Assembly: GCA_050288705.1 (NCBI GenBank)
Contig: JBNKEI010000183.1
Location: 1-29,675 of the forward strand
DNA length: 29,675 nucleotides
Reading direction: 5' to 3'
Origin: JBNKEI01 sp050288705
GTDB taxonomy: Bacteria; Myxococcota; Myxococcia; Myxococcales; UBA5297
Below, piece by piece: positions 6,947-15,754 of this stretch; position 1 is the stretch's first letter; every line of letters begins with the position of its first letter. The position numbers and the translations under genes were made by a program. The notes beneath the pieces were generated by a model. That model had not been told where the DNA came from. It saw only the letters and a program-made list of their open reading frames with translations, and did not search any database.

Positions 6947-8352
6947 AAGTGCGTCTATCCACTATACAATTAGATCAGGTGCTAAAAGAAACAGGGAAGG
7001 GTTCAGGCTCGCTATTTTCACTGACCTTTCCCATTGATCCTTTTCGGCGCCAGGCTTTATATCGAATCTTGACTAACTCATTAAGGAAGTGGGATTCCTC
7101 CCTTTGTGCTACCCTGTGGTGCGTGCCTGGTGAATTACCCGAAGCCACCATTGGCTCGGTGGCCAGACTGACCGCAAGAGGAGTGCGAAAATTTTGCTCG
7201 TTGGAAAAACAGGCTAATGCGCTATGGAATGGTTTGGTCTGCAGCGGATGGGAAGCAGAGCCGGTTCCCCCGCGCCTATGGGGAGGAGTTTCCTTTGCTG
7301 ATGATTTCTCTGCTTTAAAAGCAAAAGATTGGTCAGATTTTTCTCCAGCAGAGTTTGTGTTGCCGCGATGGCGTTTTACTGGAGAAGACCTTTGCACTGT
7401 TTATGCGCTGGGCGATGAGTTGCGTGTATCCTCTCTGCGCACTCAGCTAGCTCGTCAGACTGTAGATTTGCTCGAATGCTTACAGGGCGACCAGTCTTGC
7501 CAGCTAGATGGTATTAATGAGGCTCAACCAGAGTCAGATTGGCCAGCATGCAAATATTTGATCAAGTCAATTCCAGAAAAAAATGAGTGGGCCCAACTTC
7601 TTGCTCGTGCACAGGAAGCATTTGCCAGCGGTGCATTGGAAAAGGTGGTTCTGGCGCGCAAAATTGTTCTCCAGCCGCCCGTACCGGTTAATTGGACTGC
7701 CATATGGAATCGGCTGCAGAAAAGCGCCGGAAAAGAAATCCGATTTGCTTTTCGGCGTGCAGGCAGCGTTTTTTTAGGAGCTAGTCCTGAGCGGCTGGTG
7801 GCCAGAACGGGACCAAGAGTAATTGCCGACGCTTTAGCCGGATCGCAAATCGCTTCCGAGCGGGCCTCTAAGTATCTTCTTACCAGCGAAAAAGATTTAC
7901 GCGAACATCAGTTTGTAGTGCGAGAAATTGCTGCTCGTTTGGCTCTCTTGGGAGGAGCGGTGGAGCCGGTTCCCTGGCCATCGGTTCGCGAACTGCGCCA
8001 TGTATTGCATTTGCATACCCCAATCTGTTCAACTTTTGTGAACCCTCCCCATGTGTTGCGACTAGTAGAAAATCTGCATCCTACCCCCGCGGTAGGAGGA
8101 ACTCCGACCAAGAAAGCTACCGAGTTTTTGGCAACGTACGAATCGTTTGACCGAGGCTGGTACGCGGCGCCAGTGGGATGGTTTGCCGAAAACGGAGACG
8201 GAGATTTTGCGGTAGCGCTGCGATCAGGGCTATTCCAAGAAAGAAAAATCCAATTGTATGCCGGCGCGGGATTGGTGCGCGGTTCGGATATTCACTCGGA
8301 ATGGGAAGAGACCGAATGGAAATTGCAAGCCATGCGAGAGGCCATGTCTTGA
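6943..8352 (+). CDS. menF: Isochorismate synthase (menaquinone pathway)
   Basis: Converts chorismate to isochorismate, the entry to menaquinone synthesis, and hands it to MenD encoded next. The 469-residue protein carries the chorismate-utilising domain in its C-terminal 260 residues: ALEKVVLARK, FLGASPERLV, LTSEKDLREHQFVVREI, HLHTPI, HPTPAVGGTPTKKA, GWYAAPVGWF and YAGAGLVRGSDIHSEWEETE. These include the Mg-binding Glu residues and the conserved His of the family. Length fits MenF/EntC/DhbC enzymes. The association with menD favours MenF over a siderophore enzyme. The start is TTG overlapping the TGA of the preceding gene; GTG 6949 is an alternative. No strong ribosome binding site is seen, which suggests translational coupling. 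Confidence 0.93.
   Translation: MKVRLSTIQLDQVLKETGKGSGSLFSLTFPIDPFRRQALYRILTNSLRKWDSSLCATLWCVPGELPEATIGSVARLTARGVRKFCSLEKQANALWNGLVCSGWEAEPVPPRLWGGVSFADDFSALKAKDWSDFSPAEFVLPRWRFTGEDLCTVYALGDELRVSSLRTQLARQTVDLLECLQGDQSCQLDGINEAQPESDWPACKYLIKSIPEKNEWAQLLARAQEAFASGALEKVVLARKIVLQPPVPVNWTAIWNRLQKSAGKEIRFAFRRAGSVFLGASPERLVARTGPRVIADALAGSQIASERASKYLLTSEKDLREHQFVVREIAARLALLGGAVEPVPWPSVRELRHVLHLHTPICSTFVNPPHVLRLVENLHPTPAVGGTPTKKATEFLATYESFDRGWYAAPVGWFAENGDGDFAVALRSGLFQERKIQLYAGAGLVRGSDIHSEWEETEWKLQAMREAMS
8336..8341 (+). promoter_or_regulatory. Ribosome binding site deciding the menD start
   Basis: GAGAGG lies 7 bp before TTG 8349, inside the end of menF. The alternative ATG at 8361 has only a weak match upstream. 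Confidence 0.6.
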
Positions 8353-10139
8353 CGCCGGGAATGGCGCTTACCGCCTGGGCCAGATTAATAATAGAAACAT
8401 TGGCGCAAGCAGGAATAAAAGAGGCGGTAATTAGCCCGGGCTCGCGCTCCACCCCTTTTACTGCGGCGGTATTGGCGTCTTCGCTATTTCGTACTTGGCG
8501 GGTGATTGACGAAAGATCAGCGGGATTTTTTGGACTGGGATTAGCGCGTTCTTTGCAGCGGCCAGTATTGCTTATATGCACCTCTGGTACCGCGGCTGCT
8601 AATTACTTTCCGGCGATTATGGAAGCCAATCTTTCCAAAACGCCACTAATCATTCTAACCGCGGATCGCCCAGTAGAATTGCAATATTGCCGAGCGCCGC
8701 AAACCGCGGACCAAGTAGGACTGTATGGGAATCAAGTACGTCGATTTGTGGAATTGGGAGCGCCAGAAACTGACCCAACTATTTGGCGGAAAATGCGCCG
8801 ATTAGTGGTTTCCACCGTTCATTTTGCACAGCATCCTGTTCCCGGGCCTGTTCATTTAGAAGTGAGGGCGAGAAAACCATTAGAACCTATATTGCCAATT
8901 AGCCAACAAGATATTGCATTATGGCAGGAACTGGAGAGGGTGCTGGCAGAGCCGGCGGCGATGGGAGTTGTTACCACCGGGGGAGCGGCGGGTGGGGATT
9001 TTTCTCGTATGGAAAGAGATTGCATTTCCCGGGAAAAGGGAATTATTTCTCTGGGATATGATCCGGAATTTCCGATTATCGATTTTCAAGTTTTAAACCA
9101 TTTTTCCGCAATAACTGGTTACCCAATATTTTTGGATGTAGCCCACCCTTTACGTTTTCAGGTAATTCGCCAGTCTGCATCCGCGGTGGTAGGGCATTAC
9201 GACGTATTGGGAAGAATTAAATTTCTGCATGAAAATCAGCCAGAACTCATAATCCATCTAGGTGCGCCGCTGACTAGTGGAGCTTGGGAGCAATGGATGG
9301 ATAGAGCTTCCGAACGAGGCGTGGTAATTCATGCTATTACTCGCGATGGTTGGCCAGACCCTAGTGGTTCTGCGGCGACGGTCACCATGGGAAATCCTAC
9401 TGAAATTATTCGCGAACTTAGTAGACGGATAACCAAAATCCTTTCCGAAAATAAGTCCCGAAAAAATTCCTGGATAACCAAATGGCAAAAAGCCGATGAA
9501 CTGGTAAGACAAAAAATTGCTGAAGTTTCCCAATCAATAGAATTTGGTGAAGGAGCGTCAGTATTTACGGCAGTACAGACATGTCCCCCTGAGAGTCAAT
9601 TGGTGTTGGGAAATAGCCTGCCTATTCGTGAAGTCGATTTTTGGTGTGGTGCGGAATCGAGAAAAATTACCACCTACGCAATTCGGGGGGGCAACGGAAT
9701 TGACGGAATGATATCAGTGGCAGCGGGGATTGCCGAGGGTGCCAAAAAGAAAACCATGCTCTTAATGGGAGACATTAGTTTTCTGCACGATATTGGTGGC
9801 TTATTGGTTGCAAGCCAAGTGAAAACTACCTTGGTGCTACTAGTAATTAACAACGGAGGGGGGCGAATATTTGATCACCTTCCTGTAGGGCAAATGATTA
9901 AATCGCCAGAATTAGATTGGTGGACTACCCCTCATTCTATGCAATTTGCTCATATAGCGGCGCAGTTTGGTATTGTCTATAAAATGATTTACGGCAAAAA
10001 TGAATTAATTCAGGAATTAGAACAAGCATGGAATTATTCGGGAGTTAGCTTGGTGGAAGTTCTGGTAAATTCCAGAAGTGCAGACGAGCAAATAAAAAAG
10101 GTACAATGCGCCGTCAAAGAATCCATCCATCTCCTTTGA
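8349..10139 (+). CDS. menD: 2-succinyl-5-enolpyruvyl-6-hydroxy-3-cyclohexene-1-carboxylate synthase
   Basis: A thiamine-diphosphate enzyme that joins isochorismate and 2-oxoglutarate in menaquinone synthesis. With a TTG start at 8349 the product has 596 residues, normal for MenD. The N-terminal domain shows ISPGSRSTPFTAAVL, then SGTAAANYFPAIMEA and TADRPVELQYCRAPQTADQV, which carry isochorismate-binding residues. The C-terminal cofactor domain shows GNSLPIREVDF, RGGNGIDGMISVAAGIAEGA, MGDISFLHDIGGLL and VINNGGGRIFDHLP. The frame is open further upstream to 8178, but that stretch overlaps menF and is not MenD-like. TTG 8349 overlaps the menF stop, mirroring the DUF481-menF junction. The remaining menaquinone genes are not in this window. 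Confidence 0.95.
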   Translation: MTPGMALTAWARLIIETLAQAGIKEAVISPGSRSTPFTAAVLASSLFRTWRVIDERSAGFFGLGLARSLQRPVLLICTSGTAAANYFPAIMEANLSKTPLIILTADRPVELQYCRAPQTADQVGLYGNQVRRFVELGAPETDPTIWRKMRRLVVSTVHFAQHPVPGPVHLEVRARKPLEPILPISQQDIALWQELERVLAEPAAMGVVTTGGAAGGDFSRMERDCISREKGIISLGYDPEFPIIDFQVLNHFSAITGYPIFLDVAHPLRFQVIRQSASAVVGHYDVLGRIKFLHENQPELIIHLGAPLTSGAWEQWMDRASERGVVIHAITRDGWPDPSGSAATVTMGNPTEIIRELSRRITKILSENKSRKNSWITKWQKADELVRQKIAEVSQSIEFGEGASVFTAVQTCPPESQLVLGNSLPIREVDFWCGAESRKITTYAIRGGNGIDGMISVAAGIAEGAKKKTMLLMGDISFLHDIGGLLVASQVKTTLVLLVINNGGGRIFDHLPVGQMIKSPELDWWTTPHSMQFAHIAAQFGIVYKMIYGKNELIQELEQAWNYSGVSLVEVLVNSRSADEQIKKVQCAVKESIHLL

Positions 10140-10354
10140 AGTCGATTTTTTGTCGAAGCCAGGGAATGCGCCTGAGTAATTAGCCATTTTCAACCCTTCC
10201 GGCGAATGGGCACACTATCGCCTCCGGGCTGCTAGACGGTTGGTGGGTATGCGGCGAGCTATTTTAAGCAACTTCTGGAGATGAGGTTAGATAATTTCAG
10301 TGTTACAGGGCAAGGTTGTTACGTAGTTCAAACTTTAGTGGAAGGAGTGTAGCA

Positions 10355-11923
10355 ATGCGAATTTCCGACTTAAACCGTTCACAGGTGACTCTCACACAAA
10401 CAACTTCTACCGTATCAATCACATCTACTAAAAGTGATGATGATACTGAAGCGACACCGAAAAAAAATGACCAGTTCTCCTATGGGACTCAAGACTACTC
10501 CAAACTTGCTGGTCAAAATTCGTTTGAACAGAAATATTCGAATGCCGTAAGTACACTGGGTAAATACTCAGGCTTCCTTGATCAGGCATCAGGAATAAAT
10601 CATGAAGATGGGCTAATCGGTAGAAGCGATCTTTCAGCAGCGATGCAAAGCGCAGATGCGCCAGCCGAGCTGAAGGAAGCCTGCAAATTCATGCTCGATA
10701 ACCCCATGGCTTTCAACCGACTAGAGACTGCCCAAAACGGGGGTTTATGTGATGGATTGATCGGAAAGGGTGATATCAAAGCAGAAATTAATAGAACGGG
10801 GGGAAGTTCATCTTCGGGGAATAGCGCTAAGAGTCTAGGTGATGTAGTAAGTGAGTTTTCAAGCTTACTCTCTAAATTGCAAAACATGATGAATCAATCA
10901 GCAGGAAAGTCATCTGGGCCTACTAATAACTCATCTAACTCATCACTTGGCGATATGCAGAAATTAGTTGATGCGCTGAAAGCAATGTTGGCAAATTTGA
11001 AGCCAGGCTCTACGCAGTCGCCCAAAGCGGGTGCTTCCGGTTCTTCGGGAATCCAACAAGCAATTAGTTCTTTGCTTAGTATTATGAAAAACGTAATGAA
11101 TCAAATGTCTCAAATGTCTCAATCATCCAATAAAGAACAGCCATCATTCGAACAACAATATGGGGATGCTGTTAAAAATTTGAGCAAGTATTCTGGTTTT
11201 ATGGATCAGGCGGCCGGAATTGGAAAGAAAGATGGTCTTATTGGGAAAGAGGACCTTCAATCGGTCATGAACAACGCGGATGCACCCCAAGAATTGAAGG
11301 ATGCGTGCAAGTTCTTGCTCAATAATCCCATGGCACACAAAAAATTAGAGACCTCCCATCACAAAGGCAATGCTGACGGAAAAATTGGTATGGGAGATAT
11401 TGAGTCTGAAATGAAGGATATTAATGCTTCTGGTTCAGGCTCATCTTCTCCCGAGCAGAGCAAATCTTCGCAGAGTGTTCCATCCAAAACCTCTACGTTA
11501 ATAAGCTCTTTCACTGATTTGCTGTCAAAAATGCAAAGCGTGTTTAACGAAATGCAGAACGCTACGGGATCTAAGCAGAATAATCGAGCTCAAGATCAGT
11601 CGTTTAATCAGAAATACTCGAATGCTGTCAATGAATTGCTGAAAAATTCAGGTTTCTTAGACCAAGCTGCTGGAATTGGAAAAAGAGATGGTCTTATTGG
11701 AAAAGAGGATCTTGAATCGGTTTCGAACAACCCGGATGCATCCCAAGAATTGAAGGATGCGTGCAAGTTCTTGCTCAATAATCCCATGGCTTTCAATAAA
11801 TTAGAGACCTCCCAGCACAAAGGCAATACTGACGGAAAAATTGGTATTGAGGACCTTGAAACTGAAAAAACTAGATTGATGATGGAATCCATCAAGAATT
11901 CAAGACAACAGGCTAGTGTATAA
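10355..11923 (+). CDS. Three-repeat protein resembling HrpF/NolX type III translocon proteins
   Basis: ATG 10355 follows GAAGGAG with a 7-bp gap, so it is preferred over TTG 10316; the product is 522 residues. It has no signal peptide and starts Ser/Thr-rich, as type III substrates often do. Three repeats of about 90 residues lie near 57-146, 265-353 and 417-503. Each has YSGFLDQAxGI, an EF-hand-like loop (KDGLIGKEDLQ), ELKDACKFLLNNPMA and a second loop (GNADGKIGMGDIE). Serine- and glutamine-rich linkers with repeated FTDLLSKMQ-type helices separate them. This architecture resembles the central part of HrpF, NolX and HrpK proteins. No type III genes are in the window, so secretion is inference. 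It stands alone and is closed by the terminator at 11959. Confidence 0.7.
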   Translation: MRISDLNRSQVTLTQTTSTVSITSTKSDDDTEATPKKNDQFSYGTQDYSKLAGQNSFEQKYSNAVSTLGKYSGFLDQASGINHEDGLIGRSDLSAAMQSADAPAELKEACKFMLDNPMAFNRLETAQNGGLCDGLIGKGDIKAEINRTGGSSSSGNSAKSLGDVVSEFSSLLSKLQNMMNQSAGKSSGPTNNSSNSSLGDMQKLVDALKAMLANLKPGSTQSPKAGASGSSGIQQAISSLLSIMKNVMNQMSQMSQSSNKEQPSFEQQYGDAVKNLSKYSGFMDQAAGIGKKDGLIGKEDLQSVMNNADAPQELKDACKFLLNNPMAHKKLETSHHKGNADGKIGMGDIESEMKDINASGSGSSSPEQSKSSQSVPSKTSTLISSFTDLLSKMQSVFNEMQNATGSKQNNRAQDQSFNQKYSNAVNELLKNSGFLDQAAGIGKRDGLIGKEDLESVSNNPDASQELKDACKFLLNNPMAFNKLETSQHKGNTDGKIGIEDLETEKTRLMMESIKNSRQQASV

Positions 11924-11958
11924 TACGTTGTAAAATTGGTTGTAAAATTATCTAGAGT

Positions 11959-11996
11959 GGACGCGTTTTTCCAGAAAAAACGCGTCCTTTTGTTTT
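11959..11996 (+). terminator. Intrinsic terminator
   Basis: GGACGCGTTTTT at 11959-11970 pairs with AAAAACGCGTCC at 11976-11987 across a 5-base loop, followed by TTTTGTTTT. The stem is 12 bp without mismatches. It closes the HrpF/NolX-like gene, 35 bp after its stop codon. The symmetric A/T ends could also let it act in reverse. Confidence 0.9.
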
Positions 11997-12157
11997 AGCC
12001 GTATAGATGACGGGTCAGGTTGCTGACGCCTGTCAGTAAAATGACGCACCACTTATTAAAGGGGGCCGGGGGCGCAAGCAAACAAGGAACGTCTTTTGCA
12101 TCTCTTCAAAAGCCAAGTCTCTAGGGTTGGTTTTCTCATAGTTGAAGAGACAGTACT

Positions 12158-12904
12158 ATGCTTTCTGGAAAAGTAGCACTGGTTACCGGGGGAAGCCGAG
12201 GAATTGGCCAAGGAATAGCCAAAGCACTGGGCGAAGCTAATATCAAGGTAGCCATTACCTATCGGACAAATCGCGAAAAGGCGCTTCAAGTCAGTAAAGA
12301 AATTGAGTCTCAAGGAGGCGTGTCGTTGGCATTTCCTATGCGGTTGGAAGAAAGAGGGAGTGTTGAGGAGGCAATAAACAAAATAAACCGGCGCATGGGA
12401 AGCATCGATATTTTGATTAACAACGCGGCAACCAGCCAAGAAAAGCATTTTGAAACACTTACCGACCAAGATTGGAATAATATGTTGTCAATCAACCTAG
12501 TAGGTCCATCTCGCTGTTGTCAAATAGTGCTTCCAGAAATGCTGAAAAAAGGCTGGGGTAGGATTATTAATATTGTTTCCATTGGGGGGCAATGGGGTGG
12601 TTTTCGGCAAGTGCATTATGCGGCTTCCAAAGCTGCGTTGATAAATTTAACCCGTTCGCTGGCGCGTTTGTATAGCAATTGCGGTATTACCGCAAATGCA
12701 ATTTCTCCCGGACTGGTAGCTACCGATATGACTCGATCGGAGTTAGATGGTGAGGAAGGTCGCAATAAAGTGAAATCCATTCCCTGTCAGCGATTAGGAA
12801 CTCCTCAAGAAATTGGGGCCGCCGCGCGTTTTTTAGTGAGCCATGAGGCAGGTTATATTACCGGACAGACTATCAATTTAAATGGAGGCATGTATTTTGT
12901 ATGA
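12158..12904 (+). CDS. Short-chain dehydrogenase/reductase (FabG-like)
   Basis: A 248-residue classical SDR: the cofactor-binding TGGSRGIGQGIA near residues 10-21, NNAA at about 88, and the catalytic triad Ser141, Tyr154 and Lys158 in VSIGG and YAASK. The C-terminus (GYITGQTINLNGGM) is FabG-like. It most resembles 3-oxoacyl-ACP reductases, but the context argues for a role outside fatty acid synthesis. It is the first gene of a five-gene run and its stop overlaps the next start as ATGA. A weak GAAGAGA precedes ATG 12158. Substrate is not predictable; a keto group on a sugar, acyl or polyketide-like precursor is possible. Confidence 0.88.
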   Translation: MLSGKVALVTGGSRGIGQGIAKALGEANIKVAITYRTNREKALQVSKEIESQGGVSLAFPMRLEERGSVEEAINKINRRMGSIDILINNAATSQEKHFETLTDQDWNNMLSINLVGPSRCCQIVLPEMLKKGWGRIINIVSIGGQWGGFRQVHYAASKAALINLTRSLARLYSNCGITANAISPGLVATDMTRSELDGEEGRNKVKSIPCQRLGTPQEIGAAARFLVSHEAGYITGQTINLNGGMYFV

Positions 12905-14130
12905 AAACCCTCCTCTTTATTGGTGCGGGAATCGAAACCGTTCCCGGAATTATATTGGCCAAAGAGATGGGCCTACGCGTACTGGCTGCCGATGGCAATC
13001 CTCGTGCTCCCGGGTTCGCATTGTGTGATGACTGTTTGGTGGTAAGTATTTACGATACTGAATCTACCTATAATCAAGTAGCAAATTATCACCAACAGTC
13101 GAATAGTGTTGATGGGGTAATATGCATTGGGTGCGATGCTTCCCGTGCGGTTGCCCGTATTGCTACCAGACTAGGACTGCCGGGAATATCTGAGCGATCG
13201 GCGCAATTGGCGACCGACAAATTGGCCATGAAAAACAAATTGGCATCTGATGGTATTAGTGTTCCCTGGTTTGCACCAGTTGAAAACGAACATGAGTTGC
13301 ATCGAGTTGTGAAAAATAAAGGATTTCCTTTAGTGTTAAAACCGGTAGATAGTAGGGGGTCCAGGGGAGTATTACGATTAACTTCGCAAGTCGACTTAAA
13401 TTGGGCATACTCAATTGCGCAAAGTCATTCTCCTACTAAACGAGTAATGATCGAGCAATATCTGGATGGACCGCAATTGAGCACTGAAACGTTAATGATT
13501 AACACCATTGCTCATACTCCTGGTATGGCTGATCGTAATTATGAGTTTTTAGATCTCTATGCTCCCTATATTATTGAAAATGGTGGTCAATTACCAACTT
13601 GTTTAAATGAAAGCCAAAAACAGGCGGTGGGTAATTTGGTGGAACAAGGGGCGCTAAGTTTAGGTATTAAAAATGGAGTAGTAAAAGGAGATATTGCTTT
13701 TAGTCAAGGCTCTCCCTATATAATTGAATTAGCTGCGCGCATGAGCGGAGGTTTTTTTTGCACCCATGAAATTCCTTGGAGCACTGGCGTAGAGCTGGTT
13801 CGCCAGGCAATTCGCTTGGCTTTGGGAGACCCGCCATCGGGTGCCGATCTGACTCCCCGAGCCCACAGAGGGGTTGCTCAGCGATGGATTTTTTCTACGC
13901 CCGGGATTATTCAATCAATTCAAGGGGTGGAAGAAGCTAGAAGGCAAGAGGGAATTATCGATATTATAATAAGGGCGAAACCGGGCGATCTGGTTTTACC
14001 TCCATCTGATTCTAATGCAGCGCTCGGCGTGGTTATGGCGGTGGGAGAAACACGAGAACTAGCAGTGCAACGTGCCGAGCAAGCAGTTGGTTCTATTGTT
14101 GTTGAAACTAAAAAACGAGAACAGTCATGA
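12901..14130 (+). CDS. ATP-grasp ligase
   Basis: The 409-residue protein has the three-part ATP-grasp fold. An N-terminal Rossmann-like part (GAGIETVPGIILAKEMGLRV) is followed by KLAMKNKLASDGISVPWFAP, the ATP-binding VLKPVDSRGSRGV near residues 147-159, EQYLDGPQLSTETLM, and the Mg-binding YIIELAARMSGGFF around Glu276. It resembles the PurK, carbamoyl phosphate synthase and D-Ala ligase relatives that join an acid to an amine or another nucleophile through an acyl phosphate. It overlaps the SDR and PIG-L genes by ATGA at both ends, so equimolar coupled translation is likely. A T8 run inside it (13752-13759) keeps the frame, a useful control for homopolymer accuracy. The substrate is unknown. 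Confidence 0.87.
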   Translation: MKTLLFIGAGIETVPGIILAKEMGLRVLAADGNPRAPGFALCDDCLVVSIYDTESTYNQVANYHQQSNSVDGVICIGCDASRAVARIATRLGLPGISERSAQLATDKLAMKNKLASDGISVPWFAPVENEHELHRVVKNKGFPLVLKPVDSRGSRGVLRLTSQVDLNWAYSIAQSHSPTKRVMIEQYLDGPQLSTETLMINTIAHTPGMADRNYEFLDLYAPYIIENGGQLPTCLNESQKQAVGNLVEQGALSLGIKNGVVKGDIAFSQGSPYIIELAARMSGGFFCTHEIPWSTGVELVRQAIRLALGDPPSGADLTPRAHRGVAQRWIFSTPGIIQSIQGVEEARRQEGIIDIIIRAKPGDLVLPPSDSNAALGVVMAVGETRELAVQRAEQAVGSIVVETKKREQS

Positions 14131-14801
14131 ACGTTCTGGTGGTGGCGGCGCATCCAGACGATGAAGTGTTGGGCGCAGGTGGAACAATTGCTCGTCATGC
14201 TCTCCAAGGGGATAAGGTAACTATCGCAATTTTAGGAGAAGGGATTACTTCTCGAAGTCTTTCTCCGGAGCAAATCGATAATGATTTGGCTCAATTGCCA
14301 ATTTGTGCGCAACATGCAGCGCATTTATTAAGGGCTCAAGAATTACGAAGTTTTAGCTTTCCGGATAATCGTTTCGATAGTCTTTCTCTTTTGGAAATAG
14401 TAAAAACTGTAGAAATTTTAGTCCATGAAACTAATCCTGAAATAGTATACACTCATTTTTGGGGTGATTTAAATATCGATCATGTTCTTACATCGAAAGC
14501 AACGGTAACCGCATGCCGACCGGGAATGGGAAACTCGGTAAAAAGGCTTTTGGCTTTCGAAATTCCTTCCTCTACCGAATGGGGAACTAGTCAGACTCAT
14601 TTTGCGCCCAATGTATTTATCGATGTGCACCAAACCTTGCATTTAAAACTTGAAGCCATGAAACTATATCGTTCTGAAATTCGTGAATTTCCGCATCCCC
14701 GTTCGTTGCAAGCGCTAAACGCTCGTGCTTCTTATTGGGGGACGGTGGCGGGTTTTATTGCCGCCGAGCCGTTTATGCTTATTCGCGAGGGCGTGCGATG
14801 A
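14127..14801 (+). CDS. PIG-L family N-deacetylase
   Basis: The 224-residue protein opens with the zinc-binding VVAAHPDDEVLGAG (His9, Asp11, Asp12) and has a second metal site at HFWGDLNIDH (His110, His119). This is the PIG-L/LmbE fold, whose members remove N-acetyl groups from GlcNAc-containing substrates (for example MshB, BshB and GlcNAc-PI deacetylase). The length is normal. It lies between an ATP-grasp ligase and a formyltransferase with ATGA overlaps, so a plausible role is to expose a sugar amine that the next enzymes acylate or formylate. That link is inference. Confidence 0.92.
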   Translation: MNVLVVAAHPDDEVLGAGGTIARHALQGDKVTIAILGEGITSRSLSPEQIDNDLAQLPICAQHAAHLLRAQELRSFSFPDNRFDSLSLLEIVKTVEILVHETNPEIVYTHFWGDLNIDHVLTSKATVTACRPGMGNSVKRLLAFEIPSSTEWGTSQTHFAPNVFIDVHQTLHLKLEAMKLYRSEIREFPHPRSLQALNARASYWGTVAGFIAAEPFMLIREGVR

Positions 14802-15754
14802 CCATAGACGGTGATTGGCGTTCCTTGCGTATATTAATGATTGCCGCCCGCTTAGTGGGGTATCGCTGTTTGGAAGCGCTGCTTAATCAAGGAGCGGGTA
14901 TTGCCGCTTTATTGACGCTAGACGAAAGTAAATCGGGAATCACTACTGCCTATACTTCTTTTGAGGGTTTGATTTCGCAGTATGCATTGAACGCAAAACG
15001 TTTTGTTTCGCTAAGCGATCCACCATTGGTTGACTGGATTTTGTCGCAAGAAATTGATTTGGGGATAGTAGTGGGAGTTTCTCAGCTAGTGCCTAACCAA
15101 ATGCTAGCGATTCCACGCCTGGGTTTCGTTGGCCATCATCCCACTTTGCTTCCCGAAGGGCGAGGACGGGCGCCAATTCCTTGGGCAATTCTGCGGGGCT
15201 TAAGTAAGACCGGGGTTTCTCTTTTCTGGTGTGATGCGCAAGCGGACACCGGCGACATATTGGCTCAGAAGGCGGTCCCTATTTATTACGAAGATACTAG
15301 TGCGACTTTAGGAGAGCGTACCGATCAAGTTACTACTAGTCTGCTTTTAGAGTATTTACCAAAAATTGCTCAAGGCACTGCCCCCCGAATTCCCCAAAAT
15401 GACTCTCAAGCCAGCGTGTGGCCTAGGCGCAGGCCAGATGACGGAATAATCGATTGGGGTAAGAGTAAGCGCGAATTGTACAATTTCATTCGAGGATTAA
15501 GCCACCCATACCCCGGTGCATTTACCGAACTTCGCGCAAATCGGTTGTATATTTGGTTAGCACGAGAATCAGAAGACCAGCGAGGTGGGCAGGCAGGTGA
15601 AGTTTTGGCAGTGTTGCCCCAAGGAGTATTAGTGGCCACCGGGCAAGGGAATGTGCTTCTTACGCAAACTCAATGGCATGGGCAGCCCATGGTGGAACGA
15701 GACCCTTTTAAGTTTGGTCTTCAGCCAGGAGAAGTTCTGGGACGGCGATTATGA
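14798..15754 (+). CDS. Formyltransferase (Fmt/ArnA-type)
   Basis: A 318-residue protein with the N10-formyltetrahydrofolate transferase fold followed by the Fmt C-terminal domain (IDWGKSKRELYNFIRGLSHP). The loop HHPTLLPEGRGRAPIPWAI holds the catalytic His (His114) and DTGDILAQ the Asp (Asp150). Where methionyl-tRNA formyltransferases have a catalytic Asn (NxH) this protein has Gly112. That substitution and the GRGRAPIPWAI variant suggest a sugar N-formyltransferase rather than Fmt. The start chosen is ATG 14798, overlapping the PIG-L stop, with GCGAGGG upstream; the frame is open earlier but only antisense to known coding. It would formylate an amine released by the deacetylase. Confidence 0.88.
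   Translation: MTIDGDWRSLRILMIAARLVGYRCLEALLNQGAGIAALLTLDESKSGITTAYTSFEGLISQYALNAKRFVSLSDPPLVDWILSQEIDLGIVVGVSQLVPNQMLAIPRLGFVGHHPTLLPEGRGRAPIPWAILRGLSKTGVSLFWCDAQADTGDILAQKAVPIYYEDTSATLGERTDQVTTSLLLEYLPKIAQGTAPRIPQNDSQASVWPRRRPDDGIIDWGKSKRELYNFIRGLSHPYPGAFTELRANRLYIWLARESEDQRGGQAGEVLAVLPQGVLVATGQGNVLLTQTQWHGQPMVERDPFKFGLQPGEVLGRRL

Noticed and set aside
8178..8348. Upstream extension of the menD frame
   Set aside because: The extra 57 residues overlap menF, are Arg-rich and not MenD-like, and TTG 8349 has a good ribosome binding site.
10140..10354. Possible RNA gene between menD and the HrpF/NolX-like gene
   Set aside because: No cloverleaf, clear hairpin with a T-run or other RNA signature could be found by eye.
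14735..14797. Upstream extension of the formyltransferase frame
   Set aside because: It lies inside the PIG-L gene in another frame; ATG 14798 fits the ATGA overlap seen at the other junctions.
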